A stretch of DNA of 14,330 nucleotides, from positions 1-14,330 of the forward strand of contig CANORX010000008.1 in assembly GCA_947569225.1 (NCBI GenBank). The letters run 5' to 3'. The notes under the pieces were generated by a model, which did no database searches, was not told the DNA's origin, and saw nothing but the letters and a program-made list of their open reading frames with translations. Shown piece after piece: positions 1-8,098 of the stretch (its first letter is position 1; each line of letters opens with the position of its first letter). The stretch is from an uncultured Clostridia bacterium. GTDB taxonomy: Bacteria > Bacillota_I > Bacilli_A > RF39 > UBA660. Made by a program: the position numbers and the translations under genes.

Positions 1-1850
1 ATATAGTTAGCAAATATATGATTATTAACATCAAGACTTAAATATCTAATATCGCCATCTTTAGTTTTATAAGAAGTATTAAGACCATCAATCCAAGCAA
101 GTTTAGTATAATCCATTTCAGCTTGATAATCTCGTTCTCTCATTTTATCAAATATAAATTCAATAATAACAGAACCCATACTTCCACGAATAACAGCTTC
201 ATCAGTAACTCCTTTACCAGCACTATTAGCAATCTCACCATAACGTTGTGGAGTCATATCACATTCCATTTTAGCAGTCTGCTCAATCTCTTGAATAAGT
301 TGTCCAAGTTCAGTAATATAATTATTCATACGACTTTCAAGATAACGAACATTTTGTGCTTTAACAAGATTAGCATCATCTTCATCATCAATATAAAGCA
401 CACCATCAGCAGCCATACGATATATAGTATCAGCAGGCTTTTTACCTAGAAGAGATTTAGCAATCATAAGAACATTCATCTTATTCTTAGCAATAGCCAT
501 TTCTCTATGATAAGAAACTATATTACGAAATACTTGATAAGGAATAACTGTATCTATAATACTAAATCTTCCAAAACCTGGAAGAAGTTCTGCAATACCA
601 TTATAAGGAAGTTTACCATTCCTATTGTAAGCAATAGGACGAGCCTTATAAGGATATATGCTTGTAGCACGAGAACCAATTCTAACGCTCTCATAAACTT
701 GTGGACGCCACACCCATTCAATACTAATATCACCATTAGCAGGGTTAAGCTGATAAGTTTCATCAACAATTCTTGTTGTAACAAATGCTCCATTACTATA
801 TGTAAGAATACCTTCTTTTATTTCACCTCTCCAAACAGTATGCCAAACTTCAAATAAACCATTATTAGCATCACGAGCCATTATATTAGTGTTCTTAATA
901 TGTTGTAAATCATCTTTATTAAATTTAGCACATATATCACCAAAATAATACATATACTTATCCCAATTTAAAAGTGCTCTATCACTAGAAGTAGTAGCGC
1001 CATATTGATAATAAGTATCAAGTGCTTCACGTTCTTTCTCAGAAAGATATTCATAAAATTCATCTATAATTTGCTGTTTAGTTAGCATACGACGTTCAGC
1101 AAACATATCATAATCTTCTGCAAACATACTATCGTTAGGAACAGGAAAAGCATCTCTAACACTAACAACACGTTTAATTAATTGACTACCTACAACATCT
1201 CTATATGTATAACAAGCTCCAAAAGCAACAAATTCAAAATAAGCTCTAGCATATATAGTAAAAGCATCAGTTAAATCATCAATAACATTAATTAAGTCTT
1301 GACCTTGAGCACTAATATCATCAATAAAATTTTCATTAAATTCTTTAATAAAAGCTTCAATATCAACAGCTTGTTCAGGATTAAATTGTTCTGGATTATT
1401 ACCTTCATTAACAAACTGCATATAACTTTCTTGTATCTTCTTAGCAACAGCTTGTTCTGCAAGCATCATAATTTGTTTACCAAGTTCAGCATCTCTAGCA
1501 AATACAACTTCTGGATTATTAGCTCCAACAATAAAATCATGTGGATTTTTAATATATTCGCCAATATATCTTCTAATAATACCTTTCATCATATCATAGT
1601 TACGCATAGTAGCTGGAAAACGAGTAAGATTTTCATCTTTTTCATTATAAGGATTAAGAGTTTTTCTATAATATTCTCTAGGAATATTACCAAGAAGAAT
1701 ATTAAACTTTTCTTCTACATTAAAATCAGCTTTACAAGCAATACCAGCTTCTATAACATAATCACAACATTTAGCATACCAATCAACTTCTTGTTTTTCA
1801 GCATAACTAACGTGCTGATTAGGAAAATCAAGTCTACCAAAATTATACAT
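1..1850 (-). CDS. Portal protein, crAss-like (C-terminus cut by window edge)
   Basis: The frame is open from the ATG at 1850 down to base 3, giving 616 residues; the C-terminus lies outside the window. The start (MYNFGRLDFPNQ) sits 18 bp after the TerL stop, behind an A-rich leader (AAATAAAG) typical of Bacteroidota genes without a strong Shine-Dalgarno. The portal forms the dodecameric ring at one capsid vertex through which TerL pumps DNA. The call rests on position directly downstream of TerL, large size, and general resemblance to crAss portals (N-terminal alpha-helical part, then mixed beta stretches such as WHTVWRGEIKEG, then a helical region ending in GVTDEAVIRGSMGS). I see no short motif that proves it. 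Codon use is NNT-rich, like its neighbours. Another virion protein is the main alternative, but gene order makes portal much the most likely. Confidence 0.8.
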   Translation of the reverse strand, partial: MYNFGRLDFPNQHVSYAEKQEVDWYAKCCDYVIEAGIACKADFNVEEKFNILLGNIPREYYRKTLNPYNEKDENLTRFPATMRNYDMMKGIIRRYIGEYIKNPHDFIVGANNPEVVFARDAELGKQIMMLAEQAVAKKIQESYMQFVNEGNNPEQFNPEQAVDIEAFIKEFNENFIDDISAQGQDLINVIDDLTDAFTIYARAYFEFVAFGACYTYRDVVGSQLIKRVVSVRDAFPVPNDSMFAEDYDMFAERRMLTKQQIIDEFYEYLSEKEREALDTYYQYGATTSSDRALLNWDKYMYYFGDICAKFNKDDLQHIKNTNIMARDANNGLFEVWHTVWRGEIKEGILTYSNGAFVTTRIVDETYQLNPANGDISIEWVWRPQVYESVRIGSRATSIYPYKARPIAYNRNGKLPYNGIAELLPGFGRFSIIDTVIPYQVFRNIVSYHREMAIAKNKMNVLMIAKSLLGKKPADTIYRMAADGVLYIDDEDDANLVKAQNVRYLESRMNNYITELGQLIQEIEQTAKMECDMTPQRYGEIANSAGKGVTDEAVIRGSMGSVIIEFIFDKMRERDYQAEMDYTKLAWIDGLNTSYKTKDGDIRYLSLDVNNHIFANY

Positions 1851-1868
1851 ATCTTTATTTGTTTAATC

Positions 1869-4124
1869 TTAAAACCATTGTCTATTAAAAATATCTGTTT
1901 TATCATTATCTTCTGTAACTTTCTTACGACTAGCAAGTTCTCGTTTACCTTTAATATCAATAGATTTCCAATATATACCCAAAAGTATAAGACTAGATAT
2001 ACGGTCAAAGTTACCTTCAGCATTAAACTTTTTAAGTTCAAGAATTGTTTGATAATCAAGAAATCTTTCAAAAACATAAATATCTTCTCCAAATTCATTC
2101 TTACCAATAACTTCATATAAGAACTCTTTAAGAAGTCGAAGACCATCTAGTTTCTTAGGACCACTACCAATATTATAACCATAACTAGTACTAACTTTTT
2201 CTTTAACAGCAGAATCCCAAACATATAAAGGTTCATAACCTAGATATTTAGTAGCTTTCCATTTACGAAAGTTAGAAACAGTTTCACCACGATTTATTTC
2301 TACAAGTCCAGTACCAATACAATTATACCATTTACATAGTCGATAAAACTTTTCATCGGCTTCTTCTAGTCTTTCAGTACGTCCATAATATGCAGCACAC
2401 AACTTAGGTTTAAATCCATTACGTTCTCTAGGCATTTCAATAACAAATATACTATTATGAGAATGTCTATCAGTAATTTCTTTTTTATCTTTATCAATAC
2501 CAACAGGGTCATAAACTGCAACATAAGTACCGGGAAGAATACTTCTTATAAGTCTATCGCCAATATATATTTCTTCATATTCTGGGGCAAACCAAACTCT
2601 TATACAACCATGAGGGTCTTCATTGCCACGTCTAGGAACTCCTTGAATATAATCATAAGTTTTCATATCAGGATTTTCAATTCTTATACGAGCATTAGAT
2701 TTAAAATAAATCTTTTTAGTTCCATCTTCAAATAGTTCGCCATCAGTATAAAACTTATAACTATTATCAACTCTAAGTTTATCTTCAAACTTATTAAGAG
2801 CCTCACTACTAAATATATTTTCACTAGCACTACTAAAAGATTCAGCAGGAAATAAAGCACGCTGACCAAGATAATTAAGATATTCTGCAAAAGTCTTAGC
2901 AGTCTTTTTCTTTTCAATTCTTTCTCGTGCAGCAAGCTTAAGTCCTATTCGTAGATTACTATTTCCATCTTCATCAAATCCTTTAACTCCATCTATCTCT
3001 CCTTCAAGACCCCAAGCATAAGATTTAAAAAATCCACAAACTTCATTACGAGCATCATTATCAAAAACATTTTCAAAAGCCATAAATCCAAATGCTCTAG
3101 GATTATAAAAGTTTTGTTCAAATATTTGCATATTAGCAGCAGTAGCAGTTCCCCAAGCCATAAGAGTACCAGTAGTACGAGTACCAACAGTCATTGTAGG
3201 TTCAGTTACATTCATAAACTCATCAAAGTTCTGCATTGTAGATAGCTCTTCAACTTTAATTGTAACAGCATCTTTACCAATAGCACAGTCAGGATTATTA
3301 TTAGCACTAACACTTAAAAGAGAACTAGACCAACTATCATCAGCTTCAACTCCATTTTTCATACGATAACCAAGTTTAAAACTATCAGTAGTAGGACTAT
3401 ATATACCTCTTTTAAATGGAGTCTTTTCTTCAAAGAACTTTAAGTTATTAACAGTAAAATCACTTAAACCTCCTTGTTTAATTAAATATTTATTATCAGC
3501 TGCAACATGAATAACAACTTTATGTTTAGATAAGTTAACTTCATTAGAACTATCAGCAGCCATAATATAAGAAAAACCTCCACGTCGAGTTTTATCAATA
3601 ATAAGATGTAAACCATTACGTCTACAAAATTCTATAATTTGCCAAGTCCAAAATTGAGCATCAATAAAACTAGGAAAACTATAAATCTTTTTAGCAGTAG
3701 CTCCATGTTCAGTAACAATAACAGATGATTCATCTGTACGTTCCATACGAGTATAATTAAGAAAATTATAATGACCACCTGTTATCCAAACATCTTCTAT
3801 ACTTCCATCTGGATTTTGCCAACAAGGAGCAGAAAAACCATTACGTCGTCTATCACATTCTCTACGTCTAAATTGTCTATGAGGAATACTATCAACTTTA
3901 AATTGAGTATATTTACCCGTGGCTTGATATGTTCTAGCAGCTTCATTAAAAAGTTCAGTATTAACAAATTTACCAGGTCTAATATTTAAAAGAAAACCAC
4001 CACTATCTCCAATTAAAAAGTTATTATGAGGGTCATACCATCCACAATCACTAGCTTTCTTATACTTTTTCTCTTTATCAGGTTCTTCAATGTACTCTAG
4101 AAAAGGATATTTACCATCAGCCAT
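1869..4124 (-). CDS. terL: Terminase large subunit (TerL), crAss-like
   Basis: 751-residue packaging motor: an ATPase that translocates genome into the procapsid through the portal, plus a nuclease that cuts concatemers. In the ATPase half, a degenerate Walker A (KTRRGGFS, about 178-185), a Walker B ending in acidic residues (VTIKVEEL, 287-294) and a coupling-type segment (GTLMAWGTATAAN, 319-331) are visible. In the RNase H-like nuclease half the three acidic positions are D539 (YDPVGID), E609 (LVEINRG) and D707 (NFDRIS). Walker A lacks the textbook GKT/S order, as is usual for this phage group. The start MADGKYPFLEY is 6 bp from the stop of the upstream spanin-like gene. It is intact, with no sign of an intron or intein. 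This is the best family marker in the window and the main reason for the crAss-like assignment. Confidence 0.95.
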   Translation of the reverse strand: MADGKYPFLEYIEEPDKEKKYKKASDCGWYDPHNNFLIGDSGGFLLNIRPGKFVNTELFNEAARTYQATGKYTQFKVDSIPHRQFRRRECDRRRNGFSAPCWQNPDGSIEDVWITGGHYNFLNYTRMERTDESSVIVTEHGATAKKIYSFPSFIDAQFWTWQIIEFCRRNGLHLIIDKTRRGGFSYIMAADSSNEVNLSKHKVVIHVAADNKYLIKQGGLSDFTVNNLKFFEEKTPFKRGIYSPTTDSFKLGYRMKNGVEADDSWSSSLLSVSANNNPDCAIGKDAVTIKVEELSTMQNFDEFMNVTEPTMTVGTRTTGTLMAWGTATAANMQIFEQNFYNPRAFGFMAFENVFDNDARNEVCGFFKSYAWGLEGEIDGVKGFDEDGNSNLRIGLKLAARERIEKKKTAKTFAEYLNYLGQRALFPAESFSSASENIFSSEALNKFEDKLRVDNSYKFYTDGELFEDGTKKIYFKSNARIRIENPDMKTYDYIQGVPRRGNEDPHGCIRVWFAPEYEEIYIGDRLIRSILPGTYVAVYDPVGIDKDKKEITDRHSHNSIFVIEMPRERNGFKPKLCAAYYGRTERLEEADEKFYRLCKWYNCIGTGLVEINRGETVSNFRKWKATKYLGYEPLYVWDSAVKEKVSTSYGYNIGSGPKKLDGLRLLKEFLYEVIGKNEFGEDIYVFERFLDYQTILELKKFNAEGNFDRISSLILLGIYWKSIDIKGKRELASRKKVTEDNDKTDIFNRQWF

Positions 4125-4130
4125 AATATT

Positions 4131-4553
4131 TTATTTAACTAGTAAACAAACAACAAAAGCGATAGCGCAAACAGCACCACCGCTTACCAAATATCTATTC
4201 TTACGTTTAATACGTTCAATAGATTTATTTAAATTATCATTTGTTTTATTACTATTATTAAGATTATATTGTAAAGTTTCAACTTCTTTATGAAGAGCAT
4301 TATATTTAATCTTATGAAGATTAATTATACTGTCTTGTTCATTAATAATATCTTTATAAAGTTTAGCTTTAATAATTTTAGTATTAGCAACCTTAATCAT
4401 ATTAATAGGAACAAGAACAGTTGTATCAGTAGTGTTGACTCCCCGTGGAGGATGCACTATATTATCAATCTCACTCTGACACCAACTTCTTGAATAACTC
4501 CCAAGTAGCACTGTCATTAAGACTAATAACTTTATCTTCAATATCTTTCTCAT
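4131..4553 (-). CDS. Spanin-like membrane protein: signal peptide, coiled coil, C-terminal helix
   Basis: 140 residues. The N-terminus (MRKILKIKLLVLMTVLLGS) is a good signal sequence; residues 60-118 are polar and heptad-like, rich in Asn, Lys and Glu; residues 121-139 (YLVSGGAVCAIAFVVCLL) form one transmembrane helix followed by a final Lys. Exported N-terminus, periplasmic coiled coil and C-terminal anchor is the layout of unimolecular (u-) spanins. However, C25 sits in SRSWC, which is not a good lipobox. The first 83 bp overlap the end of the upstream spanin-like gene in another frame, as Rz1 starts inside Rz. Residues 34-40 (HPPRGVN) are encoded by a copy of the dispersed GC-rich repeat. 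Alternatively the true start is M52, after the repeat, giving a tail-anchored coiled-coil protein. The lysis role is inferred from architecture and neighbours. Confidence 0.65.
   Translation of the reverse strand: MRKILKIKLLVLMTVLLGSYSRSWCQSEIDNIVHPPRGVNTTDTTVLVPINMIKVANTKIIKAKLYKDIINEQDSIINLHKIKYNALHKEVETLQYNLNNSNKTNDNLNKSIERIKRKNRYLVSGGAVCAIAFVVCLLVK
4437..4454 (-). repeat. Dispersed GC-rich element, copy 1 (inside a gene)
   Basis: Minus strand CATCCTCCACGGGGAGTC, identical to the core of copies 2-4. It lies inside the 140-aa spanin-like gene, encoding HPPRGVN, and 17 bp past the stop of the overlapping 92-aa gene. It is the only copy in an apparent coding frame. The hairpin CTCC-ACGG-GGAG is intact. 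Confidence 0.7.
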
Positions 4554-4749
4554 GTTCTTTAAGTTTATAAACTATACTTTCTCTTTCAGTTATAACTAAC
4601 TGTATAGAATCAATCCAAACATGATTAATAGCAGTGTCACTTTTATTATATGAATTGACTTCTACACTAAAACGACTTATTGATAAATACAGAGTAACAC
4701 ATAAATTAATAATCGCTATTATAAATATTGCTATTAACATCTTCTTCAT
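4471..4749 (-). CDS. Inner-membrane spanin-like protein (Rz-type)
   Basis: 92 residues. One N-terminal transmembrane helix (about 4-24: MLIAIFIIAIINLCVTLYLSI) has a short Lys-bearing cytoplasmic end, and is followed by a polar periplasmic stretch with helical heptads (ITERESIVYKLKEHEKDIEDKVISL). This is the shape of an i-spanin, which joins an outer-membrane partner and disrupts the outer membrane after endolysin has acted. It lies 19 bp downstream of the endolysin and overlaps the next gene by 83 bp in a different frame, the classic overlapping i-/o-spanin arrangement. There are two possible starts (M1 and M4); M1 is used. Sequence alone gives no family match, so function is inferred from topology and gene order. 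Confidence 0.65.
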   Translation of the reverse strand: MKKMLIAIFIIAIINLCVTLYLSISRFSVEVNSYNKSDTAINHVWIDSIQLVITERESIVYKLKEHEKDIEDKVISLNDSATWELFKKLVSE

Positions 4750-4768
4750 AATTCTATACAGTATTAAG

Positions 4769-5197
4769 TTAATCTTTTATTTCTATAAGTTTATTAAGTA
4801 AATCAAGATTCCATCTACCAGTTTCTTTAAGACCAAGAACTCTTTGAGCCATCTTGATGGCTGCAACTTGACCACAATTCACGTTAGTATCAAATAGTTG
4901 TTCAGCAACTCTCTGACTATTAAAATCATCAAGTTCAAATACATCCCAATAACCTATTTTATACTTTTCCCAAACAAGTTTCTGAAGCTGAACATCATTA
5001 TCAAGTTTAGACTTAAACTCTTTACTACCAACAGTATAATGTTTCTTATAAGAATCAATCATAGTCCAACCTTGCCAAGTAGGATTATATTTACGACTGA
5101 TACCTCTATAAGTTTCTCCACCAGCATCATCTTTATCGTTTACATAACCACCTTCTTTAATAGATAGTTTTTTAAAAGCATCTCCAAAGTAAGCCAT
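4769..5197 (-). CDS. Endolysin, GH108-type N-acetylmuramidase
   Basis: 142 residues. The N-terminus carries the GH108 signature LSIKEGGYVNDKDDAGGETYRGIS, with E15 of EGGY the expected catalytic acid. The region around 103-135 (NVNCGQVAAIKMAQRVLGLKETGRWNLDLLNKL) resembles the start of the peptidoglycan-binding domain usually attached to GH108 (PG_binding_3), but the protein ends early, so this domain is short. The enzyme should cleave the MurNAc-GlcNAc bond of host peptidoglycan at the end of infection. There is no signal peptide, so it would need a holin or another release route. It sits with 3 bp to the upstream 65-aa gene and 19 bp to the spanin-like pair, defining the lysis cassette upstream of terL. 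Confidence 0.88.
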   Translation of the reverse strand: MAYFGDAFKKLSIKEGGYVNDKDDAGGETYRGISRKYNPTWQGWTMIDSYKKHYTVGSKEFKSKLDNDVQLQKLVWEKYKIGYWDVFELDDFNSQRVAEQLFDTNVNCGQVAAIKMAQRVLGLKETGRWNLDLLNKLIEIKD

Positions 5198-5200
5198 AAT

Positions 5201-5398
5201 TTAATTTATATAAGGATTAGTACAATATCTAAAACAATCAACAGCATCATAATAATCATCTCCATCAAATTCTTTAATTGTAATCCAAAACCAAAGAACT
5301 TTAATTTGAACTTTATAAATTACAAATGTAAAATCATCATCAATAAAATGCTCACAACCAATTAGTCTAATATTTTTTCTACGATTAATAATATACAT
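5201..5398 (-). CDS. Small conserved-looking protein in the lysis cassette, function unknown
   Basis: 65 residues, starting MYIINRRKNIRLIG. It has alternating hydrophobic and aromatic runs (FVIYKVQIKVLWFWITIKEFDG) that read as beta strands rather than a membrane helix, and an acidic DGDDYYDAVDCFRYC segment. It lies 3 bp after the stop of the lipoprotein-like gene and 3 bp before the endolysin start, so it is almost certainly co-translated with them. Codon bias matches its neighbours and supports a real gene. I do not recognise a family; a lysis or virion-accessory role would be a guess from position only. Confidence 0.7.
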   Translation of the reverse strand: MYIINRRKNIRLIGCEHFIDDDFTFVIYKVQIKVLWFWITIKEFDGDDYYDAVDCFRYCTNPYIN

Positions 5399-5401
5399 AA
5401 C

Positions 5402-5752
5402 TTATTCTTCAAGAGTTCTACGAATCCATGAACGTAAAAATTTGATATTATTTCCTTTACCTGCAATATCATTATAATATTTAATACGCTCAAGTTTATA
5501 TTTAGCTACAAAATAATCAGCACTAATAGTAGTATCAGATTTATAAACGTTAAGAGAATCTTGAGTTCTACGAAGTAATTCTTTAGTTAGAACTAATTCA
5601 TTAACCGCAGTAGAATCAGTAACAGGAACATAACGAATTTCAGGAACTGGAGTAATACGTTTAGTGCATCCACTAAATAAACAAATAGCAAATATAACTA
5701 AAACAATAAAACCAATAATTACTCCAATTAAATTATCTTTATTTAATTTCAT
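5402..5752 (-). CDS. Probable lipoprotein or single-pass membrane protein, o-spanin candidate
   Basis: 116 residues. A polar start (MKLNKDN) is followed by a hydrophobic core (LIGVIIGFIVLVIFAICLF) ending in S-G-C at 27-29, close to a lipobox though with Phe at -3. If C29 is lipidated the mature protein is a periplasmic lipoprotein beginning CTKRITPVPEIRYVPV; if not, the same stretch is a membrane anchor. The rest is polar and helical with a basic end (FLRSWIRRTLEE). Its ATG overlaps the TGA of the nuclease gene (ATGA), so the two are translationally coupled. Position two genes ahead of the endolysin suggests a lysis part, possibly the outer-membrane spanin; this is inference. Confidence 0.65.
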   Translation of the reverse strand: MKLNKDNLIGVIIGFIVLVIFAICLFSGCTKRITPVPEIRYVPVTDSTAVNELVLTKELLRRTQDSLNVYKSDTTISADYFVAKYKLERIKYYNDIAGKGNNIKFLRSWIRRTLEE

Positions 5753-6756
5753 ATAGCAAGTTTAAATTGAGTTTGAACACCACTAGCTTTAATTTGTAAT
5801 TCTCTGTCTTTAAGAACTTTACTAATATCATCACGTAGGTAATTCATAGTAAAGAACTTAGTAGTTTCAATAGGATTTTCTTTAATATGATAAAGACCAT
5901 CAGAAAATCTTTTTGGCATACCATATTCATTAAGTTCAAAATCACTATCAATATGACATAACCAAATACCTTTAATAGTTAAACCAAGTATATATTCAAC
6001 AGCAAAAGCATACATACTAAGTTGAAGATTATATATAGCACCATTACAATTAGGAAGATGATTAAGAGGAGCTAAAAGTCGTTCATCTTTATTAACCCAA
6101 ACATTAGTTTGTTGTGCAGGTCTAACTGTTTTATCTTTCTTATAATAACCACTACTAAATTTTAATCCACCACGATTAGTTTTCCAATCACCTACAACAG
6201 CACAATTAGTATCTTCATTAACTAGAAGAATATCAATAGTTCCACTAATTAACCAATCTATAAGAAACATACCAATCTCACTATAAATCTTATATCCTCT
6301 TTCAGTGTACATTTTAAACGCATCATAAATAAGAGGATAACGATTATTAGTAAGTTCAATAAAATCTTTAAGATTAAGTAACTTATAACTAGCACCAAAA
6401 TTTGGTATATCAGCAATAGTAACCATTACACCATCTTCACGTTTATCAAGATAATTAATGGCTTGTTGAAACATAGAAGCTCCTTTAACACCATCTTCAA
6501 GACCATTATGAGTATTAGTTCCACGTTCACAAGCTTCTTTAGTAATAGTTGACCATTGTTCTTCTAGTTTCTTCTCACTTATTCCTAGTTCTTTAGACTT
6601 CTTTCTCAACCAATAGTTCTTATCGAACTTCGGCTGATATCCATGAAGAATAGTAGTAGTAGAAATATAATCATTACCTAGACTATCATTATATTTATGT
6701 TCTTCTTCATGAAAAATAAGTCTAATATCATTATATCTTTTATCTCTAAGTTCCAT
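5749..6756 (-). CDS. PD-(D/E)XK nuclease, RecB/Cas4-like
   Basis: 335 residues from the ATG at 6756 (MELRDKRYND). The motifs of the RecB-type nuclease fold are in order: RGTNTH with H83, YSEIG with E160, GTID with D175, the DWKT core with D190 and K192, and QLSMYA (Q245, Y249). The active site therefore looks complete. The family cuts or trims DNA ends in recombination, repair or replication-coupled processing; placement upstream of terL suggests use on replicating or packaged DNA. A GTG at 6804 would add 16 residues (MPKRVQTSVELNGINN), but that codon lies inside the hairpin of the GC-rich repeat element at 6790-6838, so the ATG is preferred. It ends in TGA, overlapping the next ATG, which shows TGA acts as a stop in this phage. 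Confidence 0.88.
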   Translation of the reverse strand: MELRDKRYNDIRLIFHEEEHKYNDSLGNDYISTTTILHGYQPKFDKNYWLRKKSKELGISEKKLEEQWSTITKEACERGTNTHNGLEDGVKGASMFQQAINYLDKREDGVMVTIADIPNFGASYKLLNLKDFIELTNNRYPLIYDAFKMYTERGYKIYSEIGMFLIDWLISGTIDILLVNEDTNCAVVGDWKTNRGGLKFSSGYYKKDKTVRPAQQTNVWVNKDERLLAPLNHLPNCNGAIYNLQLSMYAFAVEYILGLTIKGIWLCHIDSDFELNEYGMPKRFSDGLYHIKENPIETTKFFTMNYLRDDISKVLKDRELQIKASGVQTQFKLAI

Positions 6757-6789
6757 ATTATTAATACCATTAAGTTCAACACTAGTTTG

Positions 6790-6838
6790 GACCCGCTTCG
6801 GCACTACGTGCCTACGCTAGACTCCCCGTGGAGGATGG
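6790..6838 (-). repeat. Dispersed GC-rich element, copy 2, long form with second hairpin
   Basis: Intergenic between the 199-aa gene and the nuclease start at 6756. Read on the minus strand it begins CCATCCTCCACGGGGAGT (first hairpin CTCC-ACGG-GGAG), continues CTAGCGTA, then a perfect second hairpin GGCAC-GTA-GTGCC (6800-6812), then GAAGCGGGTC. The copy at 9018-9065 has the same order and flanks but a different second hairpin (GAGC-GAA-GCTC), so pairing is kept while the bases differ. It is far richer in GC than its surroundings. In the leftward transcript it would fold just ahead of the nuclease start. Confidence 0.75.
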
Positions 6839-6855
6839 AGTAGATTAGCATCAGT

Positions 6856-7455
6856 TTATTCTTCAATCATACTACTAGTAATTTCAACTCCACCTCTACC
6901 AGCAACATTCTCTTGTTCATACAGAAGATTTTCTTCAGCTACATTAAGAGCTTTAATCGTATTTGGAAACTGATTAGCTAAATCATTAATTTGTTTCATA
7001 TAACCAATAACAACTGGAACATCTTCAAGACTAGCACCATCAGATAATTTGTCATTCAACAACTCATTTAGTTTGCTAGCAGCTAGAGCAACATTATGAA
7101 TACCGCGTTTAATGTTAAGAACAGCTTCCATACCAGCTCCAGCTTTTTGGTTATAATATCGTTTAATAAGTTTCCAAACAAGAATATCAGGTTGATAATT
7201 TTTAGGTAAATCAAAGTTTTCAATAGCTTTTTTAAGAGCTTCTTTTTCACTAAGACCTTCTTGTAGACACGGGCCTTTAGGGTCACCAAGATAATAAATA
7301 ACTCCAACTTCTTTAACATACATCTCTTTATTAGGAGATTTATCTCTAGTATAAAGAAGACTAACATCTCTATCAAGAAGTTGTTTAAGTGTAGGAGCTT
7401 TTGGCATACCAGTTTCATCTATAGTCAGCATCCAATCCAATTCCAAACCGTTCAT
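6856..7455 (-). CDS. Conserved-looking phage protein of unknown function (199 aa)
   Basis: 199 residues from MNGLELDWML, overlapping the upstream gene by 41 bp; starting at M9 (7431) would cut the overlap to 17 bp. The protein is soluble with no signal or membrane segment. The first half has short acidic and basic turns (DRDVSLLYTRDKSPNKEMYVKEVGVIYYLGDPKGPC); the middle and end are helical (NIKRGIHNVALAASKLNELLNDKL, YMKQINDLANQF). It belongs to the tightly packed left-arm operon between the 188-aa gene and the nuclease. I do not recognise a domain. Position upstream of terL would suit a head- or packaging-related protein, which is inference. Confidence 0.8.
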   Translation of the reverse strand: MNGLELDWMLTIDETGMPKAPTLKQLLDRDVSLLYTRDKSPNKEMYVKEVGVIYYLGDPKGPCLQEGLSEKEALKKAIENFDLPKNYQPDILVWKLIKRYYNQKAGAGMEAVLNIKRGIHNVALAASKLNELLNDKLSDGASLEDVPVVIGYMKQINDLANQFPNTIKALNVAEENLLYEQENVAGRGGVEITSSMIEE

Positions 7456-7981
7456 ATATTTCTTCTACTTCTTCATCAAATTCAATAATTTCAAGTTTAC
7501 CCATAGCATATAGCCAAAGATTAGCATAAACAGCACTATGTTTTTTACTTAGTTTAATCCAAATAGGAAGAAGTTTCTTTTTAAACTTAAGTTCAGTCTT
7601 AATCTTTTCTTCTTCTTCATAATGTTTTTGCTTTTCTTCTTCCATAACTTTAGCAATATATTCTTTATACTCTTCTCTAGTCATAGTTTTTCTAGCTTCT
7701 TTAAAGTCTTTATAATGACTAATAAGTTTGGAACGATACCAATTCTTTTGAATAGTGCCAATATGAGGAATAGCAACACATTTATCTTTTCGTATATTAA
7801 TACTAGCTTCTTTTTCAAGACTTTCAATAATAGATTTACAAAGTATTCTATCATCACCTTGAAATCCAATATCATCTAATATATTATTTATATCTTTATA
7901 AATAAGAATATAATCATCATCAAAATCTTCTTGAGAACTAGTATTAGCAATATTAAAACTAGTATTAGTCTTAAAATCCAT
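7415..7981 (-). CDS. Conserved-looking phage protein of unknown function (188 aa)
   Basis: 188 residues from MDFKTNTSFNIANTSS. An acidic N-terminus (DFDDDY) is followed by DINNILDDIGFQGDDRILCKSIIESLEKEASINIRKDKCVAIPHIGTIQKNW, then a highly charged helix (about 93-130, MTREEYKEYIAKVMEEEKQKHYEEEEKIK) likely to form a coiled coil, and a final acidic helical part. The stop is TGA. The first part resembles phage virion or chaperone-type proteins only in general character, and I cannot name a family. Its ATG lies 15 bp downstream of one arm of a 14-bp perfect inverted repeat (7996-8079), which may control its translation. Confidence 0.8.
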   Translation of the reverse strand: MDFKTNTSFNIANTSSQEDFDDDYILIYKDINNILDDIGFQGDDRILCKSIIESLEKEASINIRKDKCVAIPHIGTIQKNWYRSKLISHYKDFKEARKTMTREEYKEYIAKVMEEEKQKHYEEEEKIKTELKFKKKLLPIWIKLSKKHSAVYANLWLYAMGKLEIIEFDEEVEEIYERFGIGLDADYR

Positions 7982-7995
7982 AATTGAAAGTTTAA

Positions 7996-8079
7996 GAACT
8001 CTTCTTAGATTACTACTATAAACAAGAACACAAGTACCTATAATTTTAAATTATACATAAGTAGTTCTAAGAAGAGTTC
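7996..8079 (-). promoter_or_regulatory. Long-range stem-loop in the 117-bp gap ahead of the 188-aa gene
   Basis: GAACTCTTCTTAGA at 7996-8009 is perfectly complementary to 8066-8079, and after a 2-nt interruption the pairing continues with ACTAC/GTAG. The 56-bp middle is AT-rich and contains a smaller pairing (TATAATTT / AAATTATA). This is the only sizeable gap inside the left-arm operon. In the leftward RNA it would place a stem just before the ATG at 7981. There is no T-run after it, so a simple terminator is unlikely; an RNA processing site, attenuator or operator is possible. Confidence 0.55.
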
Positions 8080-8098
8080 GATTATTTAGACGAAATGG

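Noticed and set aside
1299..2120. Long plus-strand open frame of 273 codons
   Set aside because: It lies antisense to the portal and terL genes, with an Ile/Asn/Phe/Ser-rich composition expected from reading NNT codons backwards. Similar antisense frames elsewhere in both arms are shadows too.
6757..6804. GTG start adding 16 residues to the nuclease
   Set aside because: The GTG is part of the second hairpin of the GC-rich element, and the added residues have no resemblance to the nuclease fold. The ATG at 6756 follows the element.
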